Shown: piece by piece, positions 6,684 to 13,781 of the stretch
How the letters are laid out: every line of letters begins with the position of its first letter
Numbering within the stretch: position 1 is the stretch's first letter
Assembly: GCA_009885825.1 (NCBI GenBank)
Contig: VFJY01000013.1
Span: 1-40,577, forward strand
Direction of reading: 5' to 3'
Length of the DNA: 40,577 nt
DNA from: Rhodobiaceae bacterium
Lineage (GTDB): Bacteria; Pseudomonadota; Alphaproteobacteria; Rhizobiales; Aestuariivirgaceae
The notes under the pieces: model-generated
The model's input: only the letters and a program-made list of their open reading frames with translations
Databases searched by the model: none
Told to the model about the DNA's origin: nothing
Position numbers and translations under genes: made by a program

Positions 6684-7059
6684 GAATACCAAGCAGGTTG
6701 ATGCGCCATCACGGGCTGACATTGGCGAGCTTCTGCATCGCGCGACCGCCCAGGGCAGGCTTTGGGTCGAGGTGGAAATGACGCTGGCGCGCACTGAATT
6801 AGCTGACCTGCGCCGCCGCTGTATTGCTGCGGCGATATTTGCGGTGATGGCAATTGCCACCATGCTCTGCGCACTCATTATCCTCGCCGAGGCCGGCGTG
6901 GCGGCTGCGGCGCAATATCTGGGCAGCGAAATAGGTGGCGGCTTGGCAATCGGCGCTTTGCTTCTTGCTGTGGCCTGTGGCTGCGTGATGGTCATTGGCC
7001 GGATGTTTGATTGGCGGCCGGAAAGCCTGCTTTTCCGCTGGATGAGGAAACGGACCTGA
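6676..7059 (+). CDS. Phage-holin-like (DUF1469 type) membrane protein
   Basis: About 127 residues. An amphipathic N-terminal region (about 10-45, with ADIGELLHRATAQGRLWVEVEMTLARTEL) leads to two hydrophobic spans (about 50-73 and 82-108) and a short basic tail. This layout, an N-terminal helix with LARTEL followed by a two-span hairpin, matches the phage holin superfamily III / DUF1469 proteins. These are common in alphaproteobacterial stress regulons and are not known to lyse cells. The start is uncertain: ATG 6676 overlaps a short leader frame, and ATG 6646 in the same frame has no good ribosome site. It is the first gene of a three-gene operon behind an exact EcfG promoter. Confidence 0.78.
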   Translation: MPRNTKQVDAPSRADIGELLHRATAQGRLWVEVEMTLARTELADLRRRCIAAAIFAVMAIATMLCALIILAEAGVAAAAQYLGSEIGGGLAIGALLLAVACGCVMVIGRMFDWRPESLLFRWMRKRT

Positions 7060-7060
7060 C

Positions 7061-7387
7061 ATGAAATCCCTTCCAAATGCCATGGCCGATGCGCGCGCCA
7101 GCCGGGCTGAGCTGACAAAGACCCTGCATGACTTGCGCGAAAAGCTCACTATATCAGAGCTTGCGGACGATCTGCTCAGCGCATTGGACCCGGAACTGAC
7201 ATTCCTCAACCGGGTGAAAGCGGGACTGAAACGGCGTCCACTTATCGCCGCAGGGCTGGTGGCGAGTGCTGGTTGGCTGGTGAACAGCCTGATGAGAAGC
7301 GGACGTCAGAGCGGCAGCAACCGGCCACTCAAATCTCGCCGCCGCAAAATCAAACCTGGAAATACCTACAACCCAAAAGGAGACTAA
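7061..7387 (+). CDS. DUF3618-like membrane-tethered protein
   Basis: A 108-residue protein. The N-terminal helix contains RAELTKTLHDLREKLTISEL (about 15-34), which recalls the DUF3618 motif of paired Arg/Thr/Leu helices. A KRRP motif then precedes a weak hydrophobic segment (about 65-82), and the tail is rich in Arg, Lys and Ser. It starts one base after the holin-like stop codon and ends two bases before the next start, so the three genes are co-transcribed and probably translationally coupled. It may interact with the holin-like protein at the inner membrane; this is inferred from linkage only. Confidence 0.72.
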   Translation: MKSLPNAMADARASRAELTKTLHDLREKLTISELADDLLSALDPELTFLNRVKAGLKRRPLIAAGLVASAGWLVNSLMRSGRQSGSNRPLKSRRRKIKPGNTYNPKGD

Positions 7388-7389
7388 CC

Positions 7390-7818
7390 ATGACAACCAA
7401 CACCACTTCCACCAACGGACAGATGCCATCAGCGAGCAAAAGCAAAGCCGCCAGTGGCTCCAAATCACCAAAACGCAGCGCGGCTGCGCGGCGTCCTGCC
7501 AAGCGGGCAGTGAAACGCACGGCTGCCCCAGGCGGTTACAGCGAGGCGGCCACACGACTGCTGTCGCGCGGCGCCAAAGCTGCCGGTGGAGCCTATGAAT
7601 GGGCGGTCGAGGGCGCTGAAAGGGCTGTTCCGATCGCGGCGCGCCACCTGCCAGACCAGCGGACTGTGCAGAGACTGGCTGATGAGAGGCCCTATATTCT
7701 CGGCGCCATCGGTTTAGGCATCGGCGCCGTGATAGGGCTGATGTTGCCAGCCCGTCTCATGGGCAGCACTGCATCACCGCCGCCCCGTCCGGTGAAACGC
7801 GCCAGCCTCAAGCGCTGA
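7390..7818 (+). CDS. Lys/Ala-rich protein with membrane span, stress operon member
   Basis: A 142-residue protein. The first 50 residues are Ser/Lys/Arg/Ala-rich and likely disordered. The middle is helical (SEAATRLLSRGAKAAGGAYEW, about 53-72). A Gly-rich hydrophobic segment (about 104-124) contains the repeated motif GLGIGAVIGLMLPA, followed by a basic tail. The N-terminus resembles histone-like or nucleic-acid-binding tails; the C-terminal half resembles the membrane part of proteins annotated as nutrient-deprivation-induced in rhizobia. The start has AAAAGGAG 8 bases upstream and lies two bases after the previous gene. It is the last gene of the EcfG-driven operon. Confidence 0.78.
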   Translation: MTTNTTSTNGQMPSASKSKAASGSKSPKRSAAARRPAKRAVKRTAAPGGYSEAATRLLSRGAKAAGGAYEWAVEGAERAVPIAARHLPDQRTVQRLADERPYILGAIGLGIGAVIGLMLPARLMGSTASPPPRPVKRASLKR

Positions 7819-7828
7819 CGAAACCTTT

Positions 7829-7857
7829 TCGGCGGCATGGCCAACCCGTGCTGCCGA
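7829..7857. terminator. Hairpin between convergent operons
   Basis: TCGGCGGCA (7829-7837) pairs with TGCTGCCGA (7849-7857), nine pairs including one G-T. It lies between the ends of the plus-strand operon (7818) and the minus-strand permease gene (7867). There is no clear T tract on either side, so its role as a terminator for both directions is an inference from position. Confidence 0.5.
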
Positions 7858-7866
7858 CACCCACCT

Positions 7867-9003
7867 CTAAACTTTTTCCACCGACACGGACGGCTCTGCT
7901 TGCCCGGTCGTTTCCGCTTCCGACTCGCCGAGAAACTCGCCAATTGGCGCCAGCGCATCGATGTGGCCGCTGAACACCTTCAGGATCACCAGAAGCGGCA
8001 CAGCGACGACAATGCCGACAATTCCCCAAATCCACCCCCAGAAGGCCAGTGCCAGCAAGATGGCGACGGCATTCAGCTGCAAGCGGCGGCTCAGGAGGTA
8101 TGGCGATATGAGCTGGTTCTCAACGGTAACAATCACTGTGTACAGGATTGGCGCCAGCAGGGCGTAGCTGAACGAATCGAATATCACGATTGAACTCAAA
8201 GCGGCGAGGAAAACTCCGGCCAATGGCCCGGCATAGGGGATGAAATTGAGAAAAAAGACGGGGAATGCCCAGAGATAGGCTGTCGGCATTCCGAGCAGGT
8301 AGAAGGCAGTGGCCACAGCCACGCCGACGCCCGCATTGATGGCGGTGAGCATGATGAGATAGGCCGATACCTGTCCCTCGACATCATGGACAAAGCGCAG
8401 GGCGTTCTTCTTGTCGGTGAAGGTGGGCATGACCCGCATGAGTTTTTCATAGAACAGGTCTCCTGATGCCATGAGAAACAGGGACAGGATGATCGCTCCG
8501 GTGAGCATGACGGTATAGCTTGCCGGATAGCCGGCGGCAGTCCACAGGAGCGCAGGCAATGCGGGCCCCCTGACGAAAACTTCCTGGGCACCGGCGCTGC
8601 CGGCTGGAGTGGCGGCATTCTGGATATCTTCGGCAATTCTTGCAAAACGCTCGAACGGTCCACTGATGCTGCGGATCTTCGCAATGAAAGTCCGCTGGAT
8701 TTCGGGTGCGTCGGCAATCCAGCCCGCGATCGGTCCGCTGACCAGATAGCCTGCCGCGAGACCTCCTGCCAACAGCATGACTGCAAAAGCGCTGGCGGTA
8801 ATCCAGGCAGGCACGCCGCGGCGGGCGAACCACCGGATCAATGGCCGGAAAGTCATCGCGATAAGACACGCGACGGTGACAGGGAGCAGGAAATCGCGGG
8901 CAAAATATATGGCAAAGGCAGCGCCGAGCAACAGTATTCCGATCAGCGCCGTCCGTGATTGCTTGAGATAAATGGCGGTATTATCCCGTTTTGCGGCCGC
9001 CAT
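7867..9003 (-). CDS. AI-2E family (PerM/TqsA type) membrane permease
   Basis: A 378-residue polytopic protein with about eight hydrophobic spans: a pair near 17-55, one near 66-88, a soluble segment about 95-170, and the remaining spans from about 175 to 345. The family features are the N-terminal helix pair with RPLIRWFARRGVPAW and the C-terminal FFLNFIPYAGPLAGV region (about 248-262). Members export small molecules or act as Na+/H+ antiporters; the substrate here is unknown. The start has GGAG 6 bases upstream. The gene follows the DUF3309 protein by 18 bases, and the pair share the EcfG promoter at 9216-9241, so it is a stress-induced transporter. Confidence 0.88.
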   Translation of the reverse strand: MAAAKRDNTAIYLKQSRTALIGILLLGAAFAIYFARDFLLPVTVACLIAMTFRPLIRWFARRGVPAWITASAFAVMLLAGGLAAGYLVSGPIAGWIADAPEIQRTFIAKIRSISGPFERFARIAEDIQNAATPAGSAGAQEVFVRGPALPALLWTAAGYPASYTVMLTGAIILSLFLMASGDLFYEKLMRVMPTFTDKKNALRFVHDVEGQVSAYLIMLTAINAGVGVAVATAFYLLGMPTAYLWAFPVFFLNFIPYAGPLAGVFLAALSSIVIFDSFSYALLAPILYTVIVTVENQLISPYLLSRRLQLNAVAILLALAFWGWIWGIVGIVVAVPLLVILKVFSGHIDALAPIGEFLGESEAETTGQAEPSVSVEKV

Positions 9004-9021
9004 GTGTTTCTCCGATCCCCT

Positions 9022-9180
9022 TTAGAGCTTGCCCATCAGAACCAGAACGAGGATCACGACCAGAACCAAGCCCAGGCCCCCCGATGGTCCGTAGCCCCAG
9101 CTTCGGCTGTGGCCCCAATTTGGCAGCGCGCCGACCAGGATCAGTATCAATATGATGATGAGAATAGTGCCGAGCGTCAT
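9022..9180 (-). CDS. DUF3309 small membrane protein
   Basis: A 52-residue protein of two hydrophobic helices (about 3-18 and 34-51) joined by a polar loop containing NWGHSRSWGYGPSGG. This loop is the hallmark of the DUF3309 family. The real start at 9180 has GGAGGAGA a few bases upstream; the longer frame starting at 9309 is not supported. The -10 element of the EcfG promoter (CGTT at 9219-9216) lies 36 bases upstream. The AI-2E permease follows 18 bases downstream. No biochemical function is established for the family. Confidence 0.9.
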   Translation of the reverse strand: MTLGTILIIILILILVGALPNWGHSRSWGYGPSGGLGLVLVVILVLVLMGKL

Positions 9181-9215
9181 GTTGTTCTCCTCCGGCCGAT
9201 TTCGACCACCGAGGG

Positions 9216-9241
9216 AACGCATTGCCACCCGATTTGGTTCC
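9216..9241 (-). promoter_or_regulatory. EcfG-type stress promoter for DUF3309 and AI-2E permease
   Basis: On the minus strand GGAAC (9241-9237) and CGTT (9219-9216) are separated by 17 bases. This is an exact match, 36 bases before the start codon at 9180. It lies just after the end of ecfG, so the operon has an independent promoter. Confidence 0.83.
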
Positions 9242-9265
9242 ACCACCGGCAAGTGGCGGTTGCAA

Positions 9266-9826
9266 TCAGGATTTGGGCGGCATTTCCACAGCATCGAGGC
9301 GCTTGTCAAAAGCCCCGGGTGTTGGCCCGTCTCCGCCGAGGAGCTGGGCGAGTTTTTCGCGCGCGCGACTGACCCGGCTTTTCACCGTGCCTACTGCTAC
9401 GCCGCAGATCCCAGCTGCTTCCTGGTACGAGAAACCAGACGCGCCGACCAGAACTATGGCTTCACGCTGATCATCCGGCAATTGGGCAAGCGCCACTTGC
9501 AATTCAGCCATTTCGAGATGGCTTTCCTGCCCGCCGGAAACCGCGACCGCGCCGGCATACACGCCATCGGCATCCTCGACCTCGCGGCGGCGCTTGCGGA
9601 TGTGGGTATAGAATTCATTGCGGAGGATCGTGAAAAGCCAGGCCCGGAGATTGGTGCCCAACTGATAACTGTCGTGGTGGTTCCATGCCTTCATCAGTGT
9701 TTCCTGCACCAGATCATCAGCCCGGTCGGGTCGCGCGGTGAGCGACATGCCAAAGGCCCGCAGGCCCGGTATTGCCGCGATCAGTCCATCACGGAATTCG
9801 CTGGATACAGGCGATTTGCCTTCCAA
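9266..9826 (-). CDS. ecfG: EcfG-type general stress sigma factor
   Basis: A 186-residue ECF sigma factor. Region 2 (about 14-80) has RADDLVQETLMKAW (about 35-48) and LRAWLFTILRNEF. Region 4 (about 103-152) has LPDDQREAIVLVGASGFSYQEAA and VGTVKSRVSRAREKL, the helix-turn-helix that reads the -35 GGAAC. The ECF15/EcfG assignment rests on this sequence and on linkage to nepR and phyR. Its targets should be the GGAAC-N16/17-CGTT promoters listed here. The start codon is TTG, preceded 9 bases away by AAGGA, which lies in the last codons of nepR (five-base gap); no ATG is available. Translation is therefore coupled to nepR and probably inefficient, which would keep the sigma factor at or below its anti-sigma factor. 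Confidence 0.95.
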   Translation of the reverse strand: MEGKSPVSSEFRDGLIAAIPGLRAFGMSLTARPDRADDLVQETLMKAWNHHDSYQLGTNLRAWLFTILRNEFYTHIRKRRREVEDADGVYAGAVAVSGGQESHLEMAELQVALAQLPDDQREAIVLVGASGFSYQEAAGICGVAVGTVKSRVSRAREKLAQLLGGDGPTPGAFDKRLDAVEMPPKS

Positions 9827-9831
9827 GTTGA

Positions 9832-10047
9832 TTAATCCTTCTTGGCCGTTTTGGCTTCCAGCTGTATCAGCAGATCCATAAATCGATCCGGCACTGGCTG
9901 TTTTGCAACATCGTCGTAATAATCGCGCAGGCGACTTCCAATGATGTCATAGACCGGCGGCTTGCTGCCTGTTGCGCTCGTAGTACCTGTCCGGTCAGTC
10001 ATTTTTCTGGACTTGCCTTTTGCTTTATTCTCTGTTTCAGTCATCAT
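9832..10047 (-). CDS. nepR: NepR anti-sigma factor
   Basis: A 71-residue protein. The N-terminus (1-30) is polar and likely disordered. The conserved core spans about 35-64 and includes IGSRLRDYYDDVAKQPVPDR, the two-helix NepR signature that binds EcfG or the sigma-like domain of phosphorylated PhyR. In the partner-switch model, NepR holds EcfG until PhyR~P captures it. Two ATG codons open the frame (10047 and 10044); AGGGGA fits the second slightly better. The gene is first in the nepR-ecfG operon, divergent from phyR across 192 bases, with a near-consensus EcfG promoter upstream that suggests autoregulation. Confidence 0.95.
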   Translation of the reverse strand: MMTETENKAKGKSRKMTDRTGTTSATGSKPPVYDIIGSRLRDYYDDVAKQPVPDRFMDLLIQLEAKTAKKD

Positions 10048-10113
10048 TCCCCTGCCAAGGTTAATTTATTGTACTGGCCCCTTCGGCAGGCGGAAACCTG
10101 CTGACTGGACCTC

Positions 10114-10138
10114 AATGACTGCAAGCGCGACAAGTTCC
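10114..10138 (-). promoter_or_regulatory. Near-consensus EcfG promoter for nepR-ecfG
   Basis: On the minus strand GGAAC (10138-10134), 16 bases, then CATT (10117-10114) where CGTT is the consensus. One base deviates. Position and spacing fit an autoregulated sigma factor operon. Confidence 0.6.
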
Positions 10139-10166
10139 GTCTTTGCAAAAATAATCTAATCCAGGC

Positions 10167-10191
10167 GGAACCTTTTATTAACTTTTGTGTT
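10167..10191 (+). promoter_or_regulatory. Near-consensus EcfG promoter for phyR
   Basis: GGAAC (10167-10171), 16 bases, then TGTT (10188-10191) in place of CGTT. It lies 49 bases before the phyR start codon. Its -35 element is 28 bases from that of the divergent nepR promoter. Confidence 0.6.
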
Positions 10192-10239
10192 TACGTATCT
10201 AATAGGCTTGCAAATTCAGGTCAATTCAAGGGGAATCAC

Positions 10240-11055
10240 ATGAGTCTTGCCACGGATATATTGCCACATTTGCCCTACTTGAGGAGATATGCGCGAGCCC
10301 TTAGCGGCACGCAAAAGGGGGGCGACGCCTATGTGGCGGCGGTTCTTGAGGCCTTGATCGACGATCCGAACGACTTCGACACCTCGTTGGATACCAAGGT
10401 GGCGCTGTACCGCGCCTTTTGCCGGTTGTGGGAATCTGTAACGCTTAATCTCACACTGCATCCAGGCACATCGGATATTCCGGTCAACTCGCCAAAATGG
10501 GCCAAACTGGCGGAACATCGGGTTGCAATAATTCCGCCGCGGGCCCGTGAGGCCTTCCTGTTGGCGGCGGTTGAAGGTTTTTCGCGGCCGGCGATTGCTG
10601 CGATATTGGGCCGCGATGAAGCAGGTGTGGCGAAACTGATTGAGGAGGCTGCCCAAGCCATTGTCGATCAGGTGGCGACCAGCGTGATGATCATCGAAGA
10701 CGAACCACTGATCGCCTTGGATATCCAGTCCATAGTCGAGAATCTCGGCCATACTGTTACAGGCGTTGCCCGCACCCATCGCCAGGCCACGGCGCTGGCG
10801 TCGCAGAATCGGCCAGGTTTGATCCTTGCCGATATTCAGCTCGCTGATGGAAGTTCCGGCATCGAAGCCGTTGACCAAATTCTTACGTCGTTTGAAGTGC
10901 CGGTGATCTTTATCACCGCCTTTCCGGAACGGCTCTTGACGGGTGAACGGCGAGAGCCCGCCTTTCTCATCACCAAGCCGTTTACGCCAGAGATGGTGAA
11001 AGCCGTGGTCAGTCAGGCTCTTTTCTTCGATACGGCGGCGATGATCGCCGCATAA
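10240..11055 (+). CDS. phyR: PhyR anti-anti-sigma response regulator
   Basis: A 271-residue protein in the inverted order typical of PhyR. An N-terminal sigma-like domain (about 1-140: sigma2-like LPYLRRYARALSGTQKGGDA, sigma4-like PPRAREAFLLAAVEGFS) is followed by a C-terminal receiver (about 147-262). In the receiver the acidic pair is Glu153/Asp154, the phospho-acceptor is Asp198 (LILADIQL), Thr226 is in FITAFPE and Lys246 in LITKPF. All key residues are intact. On phosphorylation the sigma-like domain opens and sequesters NepR, freeing EcfG. The start has AAGGGGA 7 bases upstream. Two sensor kinase genes lie within 10 kb; the HWE kinase at 2586 is the more likely phosphodonor by family precedent. 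Confidence 0.97.
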   Translation: MSLATDILPHLPYLRRYARALSGTQKGGDAYVAAVLEALIDDPNDFDTSLDTKVALYRAFCRLWESVTLNLTLHPGTSDIPVNSPKWAKLAEHRVAIIPPRAREAFLLAAVEGFSRPAIAAILGRDEAGVAKLIEEAAQAIVDQVATSVMIIEDEPLIALDIQSIVENLGHTVTGVARTHRQATALASQNRPGLILADIQLADGSSGIEAVDQILTSFEVPVIFITAFPERLLTGERREPAFLITKPFTPEMVKAVVSQALFFDTAAMIAA

Positions 11056-11111
11056 ACTGCCGCGACGGGATTCCACACCGAACTGGAGTGGGAAAATGGA
11101 ACACTCTCGCG

Positions 11112-11136
11112 GGAACCCTATCTTACCTGAGCCGTT
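11112..11136 (+). promoter_or_regulatory. EcfG-type stress promoter for the CsbD pair
   Basis: GGAAC (11112-11116), 16 bases, CGTT (11133-11136). This exact match lies 57 bases before the CsbD start codon. Another GGAAC at 11098 has no partner at the right distance. Confidence 0.87.
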
Positions 11137-11192
11137 ACTCCAGCGCCGGCCGCCGCGAGGCTGGTTTACAACTATGACATAAGGAGAATGCC

Positions 11193-11390
11193 ATGAACTG
11201 GGATCGCATTGAAGGAAATTGGAAAGAGAATAAAGGCCTCATTAAGCAGAAGTGGGCGGAGCTCACCGATGATGATCTGCTGGCCATTGAAGGCAGCAAG
11301 GACGAACTCGTCGGCCGGCTGCAACAGCGCTACGGCTTGGCCAAAGACAAGGCGAAGCAGGAGATTGACAGCTGGCTGGATGCCGCCTGA
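11193..11390 (+). CDS. CsbD family stress protein
   Basis: A 65-residue hydrophilic helical protein. It matches CsbD along its whole length: MNWDRIEGNWKENKGLIKQ at the start, WAELTDDDLLAIEGSKDELVG in the middle and a final helix with AKQEIDSWL. CsbD proteins are abundant general stress proteins in many bacteria; their molecular role is unsettled. The start has AAGGAGA 7 bases upstream. It is the first gene of a two-gene unit behind an exact EcfG promoter. Confidence 0.95.
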   Translation: MNWDRIEGNWKENKGLIKQKWAELTDDDLLAIEGSKDELVGRLQQRYGLAKDKAKQEIDSWLDAA

Positions 11391-11395
11391 GTCCC

Positions 11396-11665
11396 ATGGT
11401 TTATACTGCCAAGGACTATGATCGCGCGTTGCTCGCACCTGAGGAAGTGTTTGAATCGCCAATGGATGTGGTCAACACGGAGTCGCTGACTCCTGAACAA
11501 AAACTGAAAGTTCTCCAGCATTGGGAAGCCAATGGGCGCGACTTGCAGGTGGCCACCGAGGAAAGCATGACAGGACCGGGGCGTTCGCATCTCGGCGAAG
11601 TCAGGCGCGCAATCAACAAATTGTGCGAGACGGCGGATATAGATTTAAGCAGCGCTGCGGATTGA
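11396..11665 (+). CDS. Small conserved hypothetical protein paired with CsbD
   Basis: An 89-residue soluble protein without signal peptide or span. The pattern FESPMDVVNTESLTPEQKLK (about 19-38) followed by VLQHWEANGRDLQVATEESM and an EVRRAINKL helix matches a short protein family I recall from rhizobial stress-gene clusters: a residue stretch around PxDVxxxxxLTxxQKxxxLxxWExD. No function is known. It starts five bases after the csbD stop codon, so it is co-transcribed with csbD from the EcfG promoter. Two hairpins follow it, the second a clear intrinsic terminator. Confidence 0.8.
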   Translation: MVYTAKDYDRALLAPEEVFESPMDVVNTESLTPEQKLKVLQHWEANGRDLQVATEESMTGPGRSHLGEVRRAINKLCETADIDLSSAAD

Positions 11666-11699
11666 GTCTATTTTCGGTGAGTTGATCGCTATGCGTATG

Positions 11700-11733
11700 G
11701 CCCTCCCTCAGCTTGTCATCAGTTGGGGAGGGC
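11700..11733 (+). terminator. Inverted repeat after the csbD unit
   Basis: GCCCTCCC (11700-11707) pairs with GGGAGGGC (11726-11733) around an 18-base loop. There is no T tract. It may stabilise the transcript end ahead of the intrinsic terminator 20 bases further on. Confidence 0.45.
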
Positions 11734-11753
11734 TTCGGCGTTTGGCGTATTTG

Positions 11754-11776
11754 GCTGCCCTGCGGGCGGCTTTTTT
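11754..11776 (+). terminator. Rho-independent terminator
   Basis: GCTGCCC (11754-11760) pairs with GGGCGGC (11764-11770) around a 3-base loop, with six T residues directly after (11771-11776). It separates the csbD unit from the hybrid kinase. Confidence 0.83.
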
Positions 11777-11902
11777 GTTCTTGCAACATGATGCGGGTGG
11801 CTTACAACCAAAGGGAGCCGACTTGGCATAAATTGGCGGGCTCGAAAAATTTTTGCTGTTGAGGATGCCTTGGGAGTTTTGGGTTAGGTTTTCATAAAAA
11901 GC

Positions 11903-13738
11903 ATGTTCAAGCCGTGGATCATCAACCAGTTGCCAATCGTGGCCGGGGCACTGCTTGCGGTTGTGGTTGGATTGATGGTATTCTTGGGCTTGGAATACCG
12001 CCTGGAAGTTGGAGCTGTTCAGCGCACACTGGAAGTTGAGAAGAGGCTGTCGCGACTCCTGTCCTCCATTCAGCAAGCGGAGGCCAGCAATCGCGATTTT
12101 CTGCTTACCGGCGATGAAACCTATTTGCAAGGTTACAAAAAGGCTGCCGCCCAGGTCGGCGGCGAATTTGACACCGTAAAAGCGCTTGTTACGGATAACC
12201 CGGAACAAGGCCGCGTCTTAAATAATCTCTGGCCCACAATCGAAAGCCGCCTTGCCCTCTTGGAGGAGGGCATCGCCGTTCGCCGCAGCGGGGGCTTAGA
12301 GCCCGCTGCGCGGTTCGTACAAACCAACATAGGCCGCAATGTCATGATCGAGGTTGGTGCTGGCTTTGGCCAGTTGCAAGAAAACGAGGCCGAACTGCTG
12401 CGCTTGCGCCAAGCCAGCGCACAGCGCTTGATCAATGCGACGTCGATAACTTCGATCGTGGGAATCACTCTGGTCATCCTTTCCGTGGCAGCATGGATTT
12501 GGAGTGTCAGGCGCGACCAGCACCTTCTCATGGCAGCTACAAATGAGCGTCTGCGGGTTGAGGCCCAGATGCGCCAGATGCAAAAGATCGAGGCGCTGGG
12601 TCAGCTGACTGGCGGCATTGCGCATGATTTCAACAATATGCTGGCGGTCGTCATAAGCGGGCTCAGTCTCATCAAGCGTCGTCTGGCTGCTGGAAATACT
12701 GATGTAATGGAACTGGCCGATGCCACCATCGACGGCGCCAACCGCGCTGCTGCGTTGACCGCCAGGCTTATGGCATTCGCGCGCCAGCAACCCCTCGCAC
12801 CACAGGCTGTCGAAATGAACAAGCTGATCGGCGGCATGGGAGAATTGATTGACCGGGCAATTGGTGAAACCATCGCAGTGGAGTTTGTCGGCGGAAGCGG
12901 CTTGTGGCCGATATATGTGGATCCATCGCAACTCGAGAGCGCACTTCTAAATCTATGTGTCAACGCACGAGATGCCATGCCCGACGGGGGTAGGCTCACC
13001 ATTGAAACAAGCAACGACACAATCGACCAGCACCTTGCCCGGCAAATAGACATGCCGGAAGGCCAATACATTTGCATCAGGGTCAGCGATGCGGGCAGCG
13101 GCATGACCCAAGACGTTTTAGCAAGGGCCTTTGATCCGTTTTTCACCACCAAAGACGTGGACAAGGGAACCGGTCTCGGTCTGTCCCAGGTGCACGGCTT
13201 CGTCAAGCAGTCGAGTGGGCATATCAAAATCTATTCTGAGCCGGGACACGGAACAACCATTAAAATCTATTTGCCGCGTCATGACTATGCTGAAGCTGGT
13301 GAACAGCCGGAGGCCATTCCGGCAGCAATTGCTGATCATGGAAAAAATGGCGGCCAGGTTATCCTCGTCGTCGAGGATGACGCGAGGGTGCGCAAGATCA
13401 CCGTGGCGATGTTGCATGAATTGGGTCACACCGTAATCCATGCGGACGGAGCCGCAGCGGCAATGCGCCAGCTCGAGGCCCATCCTGAAATTGCCCTGAT
13501 GTTCACCGACGTGGTGATGCCGGAAACCAATGGCCGCCAGCTCGCCGATCAGGCGCTCATGCGTTGGCCCGACCTCAAAATTCTCTTTACCACAGGCTTC
13601 ACCCGCGACGTCATCCTCCAAGGGGGCGCGCTGAACGAAGACGTCAATTTAATCACCAAGCCTTTCAGTCTCGATCAATTGGCCGTCAAGGTGGGGGTCG
13701 CAATGGACGGCGACAGTCAGAGACAAAGTGCGATTTAG
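11903..13738 (+). CDS. CHASE3 hybrid sensor histidine kinase with receiver
   Basis: A 611-residue inner-membrane kinase. It has a first span (about 9-30), a periplasmic CHASE3-type domain (about 35-172, with the family motif ASNRDFLLTGDETYLQGY), a second span (about 178-201), and a HisKA domain with the phospho-accepting His near 240 in GGIAHDFNNML. The ATPase domain has NLCVNARDAMPDGG (N box), SDAGSGM and KGTGLGLSQVHG (G boxes). The C-terminal receiver (about 486-600) has the phospho-acceptor Asp in MFTDVVMPE (about 534) and Lys in LITKPF. This is the common alphaproteobacterial hybrid kinase that passes phosphate within the protein. The extracellular cue and downstream partner are unknown; its place inside the stress locus suggests an accessory input. 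No EcfG promoter was seen upstream, and the ribosome site is weak. Confidence 0.92.
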   Translation: MFKPWIINQLPIVAGALLAVVVGLMVFLGLEYRLEVGAVQRTLEVEKRLSRLLSSIQQAEASNRDFLLTGDETYLQGYKKAAAQVGGEFDTVKALVTDNPEQGRVLNNLWPTIESRLALLEEGIAVRRSGGLEPAARFVQTNIGRNVMIEVGAGFGQLQENEAELLRLRQASAQRLINATSITSIVGITLVILSVAAWIWSVRRDQHLLMAATNERLRVEAQMRQMQKIEALGQLTGGIAHDFNNMLAVVISGLSLIKRRLAAGNTDVMELADATIDGANRAAALTARLMAFARQQPLAPQAVEMNKLIGGMGELIDRAIGETIAVEFVGGSGLWPIYVDPSQLESALLNLCVNARDAMPDGGRLTIETSNDTIDQHLARQIDMPEGQYICIRVSDAGSGMTQDVLARAFDPFFTTKDVDKGTGLGLSQVHGFVKQSSGHIKIYSEPGHGTTIKIYLPRHDYAEAGEQPEAIPAAIADHGKNGGQVILVVEDDARVRKITVAMLHELGHTVIHADGAAAAMRQLEAHPEIALMFTDVVMPETNGRQLADQALMRWPDLKILFTTGFTRDVILQGGALNEDVNLITKPFSLDQLAVKVGVAMDGDSQRQSAI

Positions 13739-13750
13739 AAACCTGAGCCC

Positions 13751-13775
13751 GGAACCATGGTTTGGTTTCGGCGTT
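13751..13775 (+). promoter_or_regulatory. Orphan EcfG-type promoter
   Basis: GGAAC (13751-13755), 16 bases, CGTT (13772-13775): an exact match starting 13 bases after the hybrid kinase stop codon. No plus-strand gene follows before 14562. The next element is a perfect hairpin at 13828-13858, then the 3' end of a minus-strand gene. Confidence 0.8.
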
Positions 13776-13781
13776 TCGCCA

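Noticed and set aside
11098-11122. First GGAAC upstream of csbD
   Set aside because: No CGTT at the right distance; the second GGAAC at 11112 fits exactly.
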